NCBI RefSeq assembly: GCF_000411975.1
Contig: NZ_ASXG01000094.1
Coordinates: 62,001-126,000 of the forward strand
Length of the DNA stretch: 64,000 bases
Reading direction: 5' to 3'
DNA from: Amycolatopsis orientalis DSM 43388
Lineage (GTDB): Bacteria > Actinomycetota > Actinomycetes > Mycobacteriales > Pseudonocardiaceae
In this document: positions 23,257 to 31,986 of the stretch, piece by piece
How positions within the stretch are numbered: the stretch's first letter is position 1
Layout: each line of letters begins with the position of its first letter
Position numbers and translations under genes: made by a program
Notes under the pieces: model-generated
Database searches by the model: none
Told to the model about the DNA's origin: nothing
Seen by the model: only the letters and a program-made list of their open reading frames with translations

Positions 23257-24210
23257 GTGCGGGTTTCAGTGCTGGACACATCGCCGATCGTCGCGGGCTC
23301 GACCGCGCGCGAGGCGTTGCGGCACACCGTCGAACTGGCCGAACAGGCCGACGAGTGGGGCTATCACCGCTACTGGCTGGCCGAACACCACAGCATGCGC
23401 GGGGTCGCGAGCGCCGCACCGGCCGTGGTGGCTGCCCGGATCGCGGATGCGACGAAACGGATCCGCGTCGGCGCGGGCGGTGTCCTGCTGCTCAACCACT
23501 CGCCGCTCGTCGTCGCCGAACAGTTCGGCACGCTCGCCGCGTTCCATCCGGGCCGCATCGATCTCGGGCTCGGCCGCGCGCTCGGCGGCCCGCGCCGGGT
23601 GGCCGAAGCGCTGAATCCCGGTCCTGCGGAAAGCTTTCGCGACCGGATCGAGGAGTTGCTGGAGTACTTCGCGGACGCTGACCAAGCGTTGCGGGCAACC
23701 CCGGCGCAAGGGAACGTGCCGGACATCTGGCTGCTCGGCTCGACCTCGGCCAGCGCCCGCCTCGCCGCCGAACTAGGCCTGCCGTACGCGTTCGCCTACC
23801 ATCTCCGTCCCGCCGAAGCCGCCGCCGCGACCCGGCGTTATCGGGAAACCTTCCGTCCCGGCCGGGTCCGTGAACCGTCCATTGTGGTCAGTGTCGCGGT
23901 GGTCGCGGCCGCGACCGAGGAGCGGGCCGAGTGGCTCGCCAGGTCCATTCGGGCTAAGGCGTTGAGCCGTTCGCGCGGCGAGCGGATTTTGTTGCCGCGT
24001 CCGGAAGACGCGGTCGTCGACCCGGCGATCGGCCCCGGCCCGGTCCTCGCCGGAGCCCCGGCGGCGTTGCGGAATTCGTTGCGCACAGTCATCGCCGAAA
24101 CCGGCGCGGACGAGCTGATGATCATCACCCCGATCCACGACCACGCGGAGCGGAAACGGTCCTACGGCCTGGTCCGGGAGGTCTCGGACACTTTACCGAC
24201 GCGCTATTAG
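23257..24210 (+). CDS. Luciferase-like FMN-dependent oxidoreductase (LLM class)
   Basis: A flavin-dependent monooxygenase-type protein of 317 residues with a TIM-barrel. Family marks are VSVLDTSPIVAG at the N-terminus (as in MsnO8-type members), YHRYWLAEHHSM, RIRVGAGGVLLLNHSPLVVAEQ (given in part) and IDLGLGRALGG. GTG 23257 is preferred because the family begins there and a hairpin occupies the alternative start. The substrate is unknown; relatives act in catabolism, desulfurisation or secondary metabolism. It appears to be a single-gene unit. Confidence 0.9.
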   Translation: MRVSVLDTSPIVAGSTAREALRHTVELAEQADEWGYHRYWLAEHHSMRGVASAAPAVVAARIADATKRIRVGAGGVLLLNHSPLVVAEQFGTLAAFHPGRIDLGLGRALGGPRRVAEALNPGPAESFRDRIEELLEYFADADQALRATPAQGNVPDIWLLGSTSASARLAAELGLPYAFAYHLRPAEAAAATRRYRETFRPGRVREPSIVVSVAVVAAATEERAEWLARSIRAKALSRSRGERILLPRPEDAVVDPAIGPGPVLAGAPAALRNSLRTVIAETGADELMIITPIHDHAERKRSYGLVREVSDTLPTRY

Positions 24211-24340
24211 TTCTGTTTGTCCGGTTCGGTCGCCGGAAACCGGCGGTGGCGCACGGGGTTTCCCCAACGTTCAACCTGGCGCGGGTTCGCATGTCACTTG
24301 TCGTGCCTAAGTTCCTCACGGCTTCGGAAAGTGGGGATTC

Positions 24341-25270
24341 ATGAACACCAGCGACGCGGTGCGAGCCCGCGCGATCACCAAGTGTTTCGGCGACGTGCTC
24401 GCGCTCGACGACGTGGATCTCGACGTCGCGTACGGCGAGATCCACGGGCTCGTCGGACCGAACGGCGCGGGCAAGACCACCCTGCTCGGCCTGCTGCTCG
24501 GGCTCGCGGTCGCGGACGAGGGCGAACTCGAGATCCTCGGCCGCCCGGTCGGCCGGGCACTCGCCACCCCGGACGGCATCTCCGGATTCGTCGACGGGCC
24601 GGGGCTGTATCCGTCGCTCACCGCGCGGCAGAACCTCGCCGCGCTGGCCTCGCTGCGCGGCCAGACCGTCGACCTCGACGACCTCCTCGCGCAGGTCGGG
24701 CTCACCGACGTCGCCGACGACCGGACGCGCGGGTTCTCTCTCGGCATGCGCCAGCGCCTCGGCCTCGCCGCCGCGCTGCTGACCAAACCGAAGCTGCTGG
24801 TCCTGGACGAACCCGCCAACGGCCTCGACCCGGCGGGCAAGAAGCACGTGCACCGGGTCCTCACCCGGCTCGCTGACGAGGGGACCGCGGTGGTGCTGTC
24901 CAGCCACCGGATGGACGACCTCGAAGCGCTCTGCTCGGAGGTCACCATCCTTTCCGCCGGCCGCGTCGTCTTCACCGGCCCGCTGGCGAAACTGTCCTCG
25001 GAGGACCGCGAACTGGCCTACCGCCTGGTCACCTCGGACCAGAAGGCCGCCCGCGAGATCGCCGAGACCGTGCCCGGACTGCGGATCGACGACACCCAGG
25101 CCCCGCGCGGACAGGCCGACGTCCTGGTGGTGAGCGGCCTGGTTCCCGCGCTGGACGACCTGGTCGCGCGCATCGTCGGCAAGGGCATCGGCGTACGGGA
25201 ACTGGCTCCGGTCGTTTCGCCGCTGGAGGCCGCGTTCCTGGAACTGACGGAGCAGGGGGAGAAGCGATGA
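24341..25270 (+). CDS. ABC transporter ATPase (exporter type)
   Basis: A 309-residue ATPase. Walker A is GPNGAGKTT (about 39-47), the signature FSLGMRQR is a usual variant for this class, Walker B is LLVLDEP and the H-loop is VLSSHRMDD. The C-terminal extension after residue 225 is typical of BcrA/DrrA-like drug or lipid exporters. It overlaps the permease start by 4 bases (ATGA), forming a three-gene unit with the large phosphoesterase gene. Confidence 0.92.
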   Translation: MNTSDAVRARAITKCFGDVLALDDVDLDVAYGEIHGLVGPNGAGKTTLLGLLLGLAVADEGELEILGRPVGRALATPDGISGFVDGPGLYPSLTARQNLAALASLRGQTVDLDDLLAQVGLTDVADDRTRGFSLGMRQRLGLAAALLTKPKLLVLDEPANGLDPAGKKHVHRVLTRLADEGTAVVLSSHRMDDLEALCSEVTILSAGRVVFTGPLAKLSSEDRELAYRLVTSDQKAAREIAETVPGLRIDDTQAPRGQADVLVVSGLVPALDDLVARIVGKGIGVRELAPVVSPLEAAFLELTEQGEKR

Positions 25271-26622
25271 CCGTCGTCGAGGCCCCGGAAGCACCGGCCT
25301 CGGTCCGCCCGGTCGGACTGGGCCGCGGCTACCGGTTCGAGCTGGTGAAGCTGGTGTCGCAGTGGCGGATCCGGGTCCTGCTGCTCGCCTGCTGGCTCGC
25401 GCCCGCGGTGTTCGTCGCCGCGGTCAGCCAGCAAAGCGACCTGCCGGTCGACACCCTCTTCGGCCGCCTGATGAACGTCACCGGCTGGGCCGGTCCGCTC
25501 GTGCTGCTCGGCTTCGCCGGCAGCTATGCGCTTCCGCTGCTGACCTCGCTGGTCGCCGGGGACGTGTTCGCCGCCGAGGACCGGCTCGGCACGTGGCGGC
25601 ATCTGCTGGTGGCGATGCGGTCCTACCGGCGGATCTTCGTCTCGAAGACGCTCGCCAGCCTCACCGTGGTCCTGCTGCTGGTCGTCGGGTTGGCAGCGTC
25701 CAGCACGGTCGGCGGGCTCGTCGCGGTCGGCGGGCAGCCGCTGATCGGACTCGACGGACATCTGCTCTCCTCGGGCGACGCGGCGCTGAAGGTCGTGCTC
25801 GCGTGGATCTGCGTGCTCGCCCCGACCCTCGCCCTGGCCGGGATCGGCCTGCTCGGCTCCGTCGCGTTAGGACGGTCGCCGATGGGCCTGCTGCTGCCCG
25901 CGGTGGTCGCGCTCGTGATGGCGGCGGCGCAGCTGCTGCCGTTGCCGGTCGTCGTCCGGCTCGCCCTGCCGACGTACGCGTTCATCTCCTGGAACGGGCT
26001 CTTCACCGACCCGGCCCAGCTCGGCCCGCTGCTGATCGGCGTCGGAGTGAGCCTGGCGTGGGCGGTGGTCGCGACTGGGCTGGCCTACGTGCTCTTCGTG
26101 CGGCGCGACTTCACCGATCTGACCTACGACGGAGCCGGTCGTCGCGTGCTGACCGCGGGCCTGCTGCCGCTCGCCGCGTTGCTCGGCGTCACAGTGGCGG
26201 TCGTCGCGGTCGCCACGCCGGCGTCGGGTTCGGGCATCGACCAGGCCAAGCTGCAGCACTCGCTGTCCGCCGAGTTCGCGCACCTCTACCGGATCCAGAC
26301 CGCGCAGCTGCACCGCCCGGACGTCCCGGAAGAGCAGCTCGCGGCGAGCACGGAATGCACCAAGGGCGGCGGCCTCGTCGAGGCCGAAGGCCCCGGCAAC
26401 GACTGGCATTGCGTCGTCTCCTGGCATCTCCCGGGCATCTCGGCGACCGGGCAGGCGATCTACCAGCTCGATGTCACCTCCGACGGGCGGTTCGTCGCCG
26501 ACGGCGACGGACCGAAGGAAGTGAACGGCTACTTCCAGGTGCGGACCCCGGAAGGGGACCGGCCCAACCCGCTGTGGCAGTTCGACGGCAACGTCGAACT
26601 GCTCTCCTCCACGAAGGGATGA
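25267..26622 (+). CDS. ABC transporter permease with extracellular C-terminal domain
   Basis: This 451-residue membrane protein has about six helices between residues 30 and 310. A roughly 140-residue C-terminal domain (IDQAKLQHSLSAEFAHLY onward) follows and probably lies outside the cell. That domain has a pair of Cys (STECTKG, NDWHCVV) likely to form a disulphide. It partners with the ATPase encoded just upstream. It is 4 bases from the following secreted phosphoesterase gene, so both may handle the same extracellular substrate. Confidence 0.85.
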   Translation: MTVVEAPEAPASVRPVGLGRGYRFELVKLVSQWRIRVLLLACWLAPAVFVAAVSQQSDLPVDTLFGRLMNVTGWAGPLVLLGFAGSYALPLLTSLVAGDVFAAEDRLGTWRHLLVAMRSYRRIFVSKTLASLTVVLLLVVGLAASSTVGGLVAVGGQPLIGLDGHLLSSGDAALKVVLAWICVLAPTLALAGIGLLGSVALGRSPMGLLLPAVVALVMAAAQLLPLPVVVRLALPTYAFISWNGLFTDPAQLGPLLIGVGVSLAWAVVATGLAYVLFVRRDFTDLTYDGAGRRVLTAGLLPLAALLGVTVAVVAVATPASGSGIDQAKLQHSLSAEFAHLYRIQTAQLHRPDVPEEQLAASTECTKGGGLVEAEGPGNDWHCVVSWHLPGISATGQAIYQLDVTSDGRFVADGDGPKEVNGYFQVRTPEGDRPNPLWQFDGNVELLSSTKG

Positions 26623-26626
26623 GGAC

Positions 26627-29365
26627 ATGCAAGTAACGCGCCGTCGCAGGCGTGGCGGGAAGAAAGAACTCCGCAGATCCCGCAAGCTGCGCTTCGTCAC
26701 GGCCGGGGCGACCGCGGTCGCTCTCGTCGCCGCGGGCTCGGGCATCGGCCTCGCCTCCACCAAGCAGTTCGGCACCGACCAGGTCGGCCAGGAAACCGGA
26801 AACGGCCTGACCATCTCCAGCGACCAGTACCTCAAGCCGATCGGCGAGCGGCTGGTCCTGCCGAACGGCAAGATCATGTCCTCGACGGTCAGCCCGGACG
26901 GCAGCCACCTCGCCGCGCTGACCACCGACGGCGGCATCGCGCTGACCATCGTGGACCTGAAGAGCTGGAAGGTGCAGCAGCTCGTCGGCAAGGACAAGAA
27001 GGCCGACCTGCAGCTGCCCGGCAACGACGTCGGCCAGGAAGGCCCGTCGTACTCGCCGGACGGCAAAACGCTGTGGCTGGGCCAGATCGACGGCTACCGC
27101 AAGTTCGCCGTGAACCCGGACGGCAGCGTCGCCAACCCGGTCTTCGTGCCGATCCCGGCCGACGGGGACAAGCATTCCCTCGCCTCGGGCGCGGTCTTCT
27201 CCGCGGACGGGTCCACTGTGTACTCCGCGGTGAACGGCCAGAACCGCGTCGTCGCGATCGACGCGGCCAGCGGCCAGATCAAGCAGAGCTGGACCGTCGG
27301 CAACGCGCCGCGCGCGCTCGTGCAGATCGGCAACCGGATCTACGTCAGCAACGAGGGCGGCCGTCCGGCGAAGCCGGGCGACCCCACGATCAACTCGTAC
27401 GGCACGGACATCGTCGCCGATCCGAACACCGCGTCCGCCACGACCGGCACGGTCAGCGTGATCGACCTGGCGAACCCGTCCGCCCCGGTGAAGAGCATCG
27501 ACGTCGGCCTGCACCCGACCGCGTTGCGCGCCAAGAACAACACCCTGTTCGTGGCGAACACCGGCAGCGACAGCGTTTCGGTGATCGACACCCAGCGCAA
27601 CGCCGTGGTGCAGACCATCGCGACCCAGCCGTGGCCGGAGGCGACGGTCGGGTACGAACCGACCGACATCGCGCTCACCGACGACGGCCACCTGCTGGTG
27701 ACCCTCGGCCGGGCCAACGCGGTCGCGGTCTACCGCTACTGGTTCCCGCAGGCTCCCGCCGCGTTCATCGGGCTGCTGCCGACGGACTACTTCCCGTCCG
27801 GCATCTCCGCCTCGGGCAAGAACATCCTGGTCGCGAACACCCGCGGCATCGACGCCCGCCGCCCGACCACCGCCGCCGGGCACGGCACGCACGACACCAC
27901 GTCGAGCCTGCAGCGGTTCACGCTGCCGAGCGACCAGCAGACCTGGGCGCAGACCGCGCAGGTCTTCAAGCAGAACGGCTGGACGCCGGGTTCGGTGCAG
28001 GAGGCGAACGGCAACCGCGACGTCAAGCCGGTCCCGGTGCCGCAGCGGCTGGGCGACCCGTCGACGATCAAGCACGTCTTCTTGCTGGTCAAGGAGAACC
28101 GGACGTACGACCAGGTCTTCGGCGACATGGCGAAGGGCAACGGCAACCCGGCGCTCGCCCAGTTCGGCCAGGAGGTCACGCCGAACCAGCACGCGCTGGC
28201 CAGCCAGTTCGGGCTGTACGACAACACCTACGACATCGGCACGAACTCGGCCGAGGGCCACAACTGGCTGATGCAGGCGGACAACCCGGAGTACACCGAG
28301 TCGTCCGCCGGCGAGTACAAGCGCAGCTACGACACCGAGGACGACGCGCTGGGCCACCAGCGCAGCGGCTTCCTGTGGACCGGGGCGCAGGCGGCGGGCA
28401 AGACCGTCCGCGACTTCGGCGAGTTCCAGCAGTTCCTCACCAAGCCCGCGGGCGCGAGCTGGCAGAACCTGTACTGCGACTCGAAGAACATGGCCGCGAC
28501 CGGCGAGCCGACCGCGTACCCGCTGGTCTCGTCGTCGCCGATCCCGTCGCTGAACAAGGTTTCGGTGCCGGGCTTCCCGAAGTTCGACACCGACGTGCCG
28601 GACCAGTACCGGTACGAGATCTGGAAGAACGACTTCGAGAAGAACGGCCCGGCGAACCTGAACATGTTCTGGCTGTCGAGCGACCACACCGGCGGGCCGC
28701 CGAGCCCGGCCGCGCAGGTCGCCGACAACGACCTGGCCGTGGGCAAGATCGTGGACAAGATCTCGCACAGCCAGTACTGGAAGGACTCGGCGATCTTCGT
28801 CGTCGAGGACGACTCCCAGGCCGGGCTGGACCACGTCGACGGGCACCGGGCCCCGATCCAGGTGATCAGCCCGTACGCCCAGCACGGCAAGACCGACAGC
28901 CGGTACTACTCGCAGATCACCATGATCCGCACCATCGAGCAGATCCTCGGGATCCACCCGATGAACCAGAAGGACAGCGCGGCCACCCCGATGGCGACCG
29001 CGTTCACGCCGCAGCCGGACTACACGCCGTTCACCGCGGTGCCGAACCAGACGTCGCTGACGGCGGGGCTGAAGACCCAGCCGTCGTGCGGCCCGGACAA
29101 CGTCCCGACCGCCTCCACCGCGGCGGCGTCGGCGGCGGTGCCCGCGGACAAGCAGCAGCTGGCGCAGCAGTGGCAGCAGTGGCAGGCGCAGCAGAAGCTG
29201 ACCGGCCCGAACGCCACCGCGGACTACGCCAACCCCGCGCAGATGGACCACTTCACGTGGTACCAGGTGCACGGATGGACCCAGCCGTATCCGGGCGAGG
29301 ACAAGATCTTCGCGCCGGACCAGGTGCCGGGTGCGTTCATCCCGTCGGCCGAGTCGGACGGCTGA
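26627..29365 (+). CDS. Secreted YncE-type beta-propeller fused to alkaline phosphatase-superfamily phosphoesterase
   Basis: A 912-residue exported protein. A basic N-terminus (RRRRRGGKK) and one hydrophobic segment near 28-46 form a signal peptide or anchor. Residues about 80-440 are a YVTN/YncE-like beta-propeller (repeats such as GTVSVIDLANP and DSVSVIDTQRN). Residues about 470-800 are a phosphoesterase domain (HVFLLVKENRTYDQVFGD, NMFWLSSDHTGG, AIFVVEDDSQAGLDHVDGHR). This is the pattern of bifunctional YncE/alkaline phosphatase-family proteins. It probably acts on a phosphoester outside the cell. A Gln-rich stretch near 850 is unusual. Confidence 0.9.
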   Translation: MQVTRRRRRGGKKELRRSRKLRFVTAGATAVALVAAGSGIGLASTKQFGTDQVGQETGNGLTISSDQYLKPIGERLVLPNGKIMSSTVSPDGSHLAALTTDGGIALTIVDLKSWKVQQLVGKDKKADLQLPGNDVGQEGPSYSPDGKTLWLGQIDGYRKFAVNPDGSVANPVFVPIPADGDKHSLASGAVFSADGSTVYSAVNGQNRVVAIDAASGQIKQSWTVGNAPRALVQIGNRIYVSNEGGRPAKPGDPTINSYGTDIVADPNTASATTGTVSVIDLANPSAPVKSIDVGLHPTALRAKNNTLFVANTGSDSVSVIDTQRNAVVQTIATQPWPEATVGYEPTDIALTDDGHLLVTLGRANAVAVYRYWFPQAPAAFIGLLPTDYFPSGISASGKNILVANTRGIDARRPTTAAGHGTHDTTSSLQRFTLPSDQQTWAQTAQVFKQNGWTPGSVQEANGNRDVKPVPVPQRLGDPSTIKHVFLLVKENRTYDQVFGDMAKGNGNPALAQFGQEVTPNQHALASQFGLYDNTYDIGTNSAEGHNWLMQADNPEYTESSAGEYKRSYDTEDDALGHQRSGFLWTGAQAAGKTVRDFGEFQQFLTKPAGASWQNLYCDSKNMAATGEPTAYPLVSSSPIPSLNKVSVPGFPKFDTDVPDQYRYEIWKNDFEKNGPANLNMFWLSSDHTGGPPSPAAQVADNDLAVGKIVDKISHSQYWKDSAIFVVEDDSQAGLDHVDGHRAPIQVISPYAQHGKTDSRYYSQITMIRTIEQILGIHPMNQKDSAATPMATAFTPQPDYTPFTAVPNQTSLTAGLKTQPSCGPDNVPTASTAAASAAVPADKQQLAQQWQQWQAQQKLTGPNATADYANPAQMDHFTWYQVHGWTQPYPGEDKIFAPDQVPGAFIPSAESDG

Positions 29366-29382
29366 TTGCCTAGCTGGTAAGG

Positions 29383-29420
29383 GAAAGCCCCTGTCCGCGA
29401 ACGTGCGGGCAGGGGCTTTC
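29383..29420 (+). terminator. Terminator after phosphoesterase gene
   Basis: Arms at 29383-29398 and 29405-29420 pair at 15 of 16 positions around a 6-base loop; the stem ends in CTTTC followed by TTC. It lies 18 bases past the stop. Confidence 0.8.
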
Positions 29421-29439
29421 TTCGTGAGCGCGGGCGGGA

Positions 29440-29489
29440 GTCTCGTGAGTGCGCAGGCCGGTTCTAACCGGAACAGGCGCTCACGAGAC
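29440..29489. repeat. Palindromic element, copy 2
   Basis: A 50-base palindrome: outer arms GTCTCGTGAG/CTCACGAGAC (29440-29449, 29480-29489) and the core CCGGTTCTAACCGG (29458-29471), with a mispaired middle. Core and CTCGTGAG ends are shared with the element at 9972-10019. It lies just past the end of the convergent lipase gene. Confidence 0.75.
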
Positions 29490-29494
29490 GGCGG

Positions 29495-30802
29495 TCAGGA
29501 GCCGGTGTGCTGCTCCGGGGCCAGCGAGTTCCCCGGCGGGATGTGCCCGCAGCTGGACGGTGCGGCCTTGCCCGCGAACCGGTCGCCGAGCCAGGCGATC
29601 GCGGCCGGGGCCCACGCCGGGAGCGCGGTGGCGTGGCTGAGCGCGTCATACTGGGTGTACTGGATCGAAGTGTTCCCGGTCGCGCAGTACTGATTCGCGA
29701 GCGCGCGGACGTCTCCGGCCACCATCACGCCGTCGCCGCCGCCGATGCCCGGTTCGTTGCTGACGGTGCCTTCCAGCGCGCCGTTGGCGGCCTGGCCGAT
29801 GAAGCCGGGGATCGAGGGCGTCGCCGCGGACCCGATGTTCACCTCGTTGACCGCGTCGACGAACGGCGGCACCGAATCCGGGTTCGCGTACTCCGGCTTC
29901 ACCAGCTTCTGCCAGGTCAGCCCGGGGTAGTGGCCGAGCGCGTCGGCGATCGACGCGTGCTCCAGTTCGGCGAGCACCTTGAGGCCGTACTCGCTGGCGT
30001 ACGGCTTGAGGTCGATGCCGTAGCCGCGCGCGACGCCGATCAGCGCCATCGGGATCACGCCGGACCAGATCGGGCTGCCGCCCACGTACTTGAGGTTGTG
30101 CGCGGGATCGACGAGCACCCCGCCCTCGGCGAAGCCGACGAGGTTCTTCTCGACCTCCGGTGCGTAGCTCCCGGCGATCGCCGACGCCCAGCCGGTCGCG
30201 ATCGCGCCGCCGGAATAGCCGAGCAGGCCGAATTTGGTGGACTCGGTCATTCCGGTGCCGGACGCGTGCGTCGCGGCGCGAATCGAGTCCAAAGTGGTCT
30301 TGCCGTATTCCGGACCGGCGGCGAAATCGGCCGTCGGGCCTTCGGTGTCCGGAATGACGACGCTGTACCCGAGCGCGAGCGCGGGGGCGATGAGCAGCGA
30401 TTCCGCGTTCGGCAGCACGCCGCCGAGCCGGACGTCGCCCGCGATCGCGCGCGACGGTGCGTCCGCGGGATCGAGCGAATCGTACGCGGACTGGTACGAA
30501 ACGGCTTTTCCGTTGTTGCTCAACGGATTGCGGACGACCGAGGTGACGTTCGCGGTCGGATTTCCCTGTGCGTCGGTAGTCCGGTAAAGCAGCTGGGTGG
30601 CCTGTACCGGAGTCGGGAAGCCGAAGACGTGATACGTCAACGTCCGGGTTTTCAAAACGGTGCCCGGGGCGTACGACGAAAGCGGCGTGCTGCCGTCGTA
30701 ACTGTAGAAGGAATCGGCCGAAGCCGCGGCGGGCACCGCGACGGCGGACGTGATCGCGAGAGCGGCGGCGGCGATCAGCGCGCGGACGGGTTTCCGGATC
30801 AT
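29495..30802 (-). CDS. Secreted lipase (LIP family)
   Basis: An extracellular lipase-like alpha/beta hydrolase of 435 residues. The signal peptide covers residues 1-29 (ALIAAAALAITSAVAVPAAA) and ends near ASA-DS. The nucleophile elbow is LLGYSGGAIA (GxSxG). The chain includes PDTEGPTADFAAG and the late SHATALPAWAP His region, typical of the secretory lipase (LIP) family. ATG 30802 has AAGGGGAG 4 bases upstream. It is convergent with the phosphoesterase gene. It likely hydrolyses lipids or esters outside the cell. Confidence 0.88.
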   Translation of the reverse strand: MIRKPVRALIAAAALAITSAVAVPAAASADSFYSYDGSTPLSSYAPGTVLKTRTLTYHVFGFPTPVQATQLLYRTTDAQGNPTANVTSVVRNPLSNNGKAVSYQSAYDSLDPADAPSRAIAGDVRLGGVLPNAESLLIAPALALGYSVVIPDTEGPTADFAAGPEYGKTTLDSIRAATHASGTGMTESTKFGLLGYSGGAIATGWASAIAGSYAPEVEKNLVGFAEGGVLVDPAHNLKYVGGSPIWSGVIPMALIGVARGYGIDLKPYASEYGLKVLAELEHASIADALGHYPGLTWQKLVKPEYANPDSVPPFVDAVNEVNIGSAATPSIPGFIGQAANGALEGTVSNEPGIGGGDGVMVAGDVRALANQYCATGNTSIQYTQYDALSHATALPAWAPAAIAWLGDRFAGKAAPSSCGHIPPGNSLAPEQHTGS

Positions 30803-31159
30803 GACTCCCCTTTGAACCATGAAGTGGATCACGACTGGCGGGTAACTTACCAGCGAGTAGGTATCTGCACAACTACGGAAGGTGCAGGTCGGGCCGCAGC
30901 CGAGAGTCCCGGGAGGCCCGGCGTACGCGGCGACCAGGGCATGTGGTTCGGTGCACAATGGTTGCGGCGCAAGGACTTCCGCGTTCGGGCGAGCTGCCCC
31001 GGCACCCAGTCGGCCCCCGGGAATCCGGAAAGCCGCCGCTGGCCGAAACCCTCCGTTCGTACTGGCTTCTTCCCGCGCGCCGTCCGGCGGAACTGCTCTT
31101 GCCCAGGTCAGAGCGGTAGCGCATGCTGGAGGCCGCAGGGACGCGCGGAGGTGACGGGG
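30803..31159. other. Intergenic region between divergent lipase and IclR genes (357 bases)
   Basis: No gene is seen here. It must hold the promoters of the lipase (minus strand) and of the IclR gene (plus strand). TTACC-AGC-GAGTA at 30847-30859 is a partial inverted repeat in a locally AT-richer patch 45 bases upstream of the lipase start and may be an operator. The right part (30880-31130) is GC-rich without obvious structure. Confidence 0.5.
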
Positions 31160-31897
31160 ATGGCGGCTGAGCCGACCTTGATCGGGTCCGTGCAGCGCGC
31201 GCTTCATCTGCTCGACGCGGTCGGCGCGAGCGAGCGGCCGGTGCCGGCCAAGGTGCTCGCGCGGACGGTCGGGCTGCCGTTGCCCACGACGTACCACCTG
31301 TTGCGCACCCTCGTCCATGAGGGATACCTCCGCAAACTGGAAGACGGCTACGCGCTCGGCAACCAGGTCAGCGAACTGCGCCAGCACACGTCGCTGCACG
31401 CGTTGCTGCCGAAGATCCGTCCGGTGCTGCGAGCCCTGCGCGACGAGGTGCACGGCGCGGCGTACCTCTCGCTCTACTCCGACGGCGACATCAAGCTCGT
31501 CGACATCGCCGACGGCCCGGCCGCCCCCTCGGTCGATCTGTGGGTCGGCGTGCACGAATCGGCGCACGCGACGGCGTTCGGCAAGTGCATCCTGTCCGGT
31601 CTCGACAGCGAGCGCCGCCGGGATTACCTGTCGCGGCACCGGCTGGCGGACCTCACCCCGCACACCATCACCGACAGCCGGGTCCTGGAGCAGCGGCTCT
31701 CGCAGAGCGGCGACGTGTTCAACGATCGCGAGGAGTACCTGCTCGGCACCGCCTGCTTGGCGACCATGGTCCGCACGCCCGGCGCGCTGGGCGCGGTCGC
31801 GATCTCCCTCCCCGCGCGGCGGCTGGGTTCGGCGCCGGCGCAGTCGTTGCGCCGAGCAGCCCAACGGGTGTCTCGCGCACTGGCCGTCACGCACTGA
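31160..31897 (+). CDS. IclR-family transcriptional regulator
   Basis: A regulator of 245 residues with an N-terminal winged HTH (about 8-65: SVQRALHLLDAVGASERPVP, VGLPLPTTYHLLRTLVHEGY) and a C-terminal IclR effector domain (HESAHATAFGKCILSGL; CLATMVRTPGALGAVAISLP). GGAGG lies 8 bases before ATG 31160. It is followed after 89 bases by the E1-alpha/E1-beta/lipoyl genes on the same strand, so that operon is its likely target. Confidence 0.9.
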   Translation: MAAEPTLIGSVQRALHLLDAVGASERPVPAKVLARTVGLPLPTTYHLLRTLVHEGYLRKLEDGYALGNQVSELRQHTSLHALLPKIRPVLRALRDEVHGAAYLSLYSDGDIKLVDIADGPAAPSVDLWVGVHESAHATAFGKCILSGLDSERRRDYLSRHRLADLTPHTITDSRVLEQRLSQSGDVFNDREEYLLGTACLATMVRTPGALGAVAISLPARRLGSAPAQSLRRAAQRVSRALAVTH

Positions 31898-31986
31898 ACC
31901 GGCCGGTTATCACCATCTGAAATCCAGCCCGTTGTCCGGCGGAGCGCGCCCGGCGAAAGTGGCCTCCAGAGCGAACGGGAGGTCCC

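Noticed and set aside
24231..24245. CGCCGG-AAA-CCGGCG hairpin after the luciferase-like gene
   Set aside because: The stem is only 6 bases, so chance is likely in this GC-rich sequence; not listed as a terminator.
26474..29272. A 932-codon open frame on the minus strand
   Set aside because: It lies opposite the YncE-phosphoesterase gene, has no domain and is Arg/Val/Gly-biased, as expected for the antisense of a high-GC gene.
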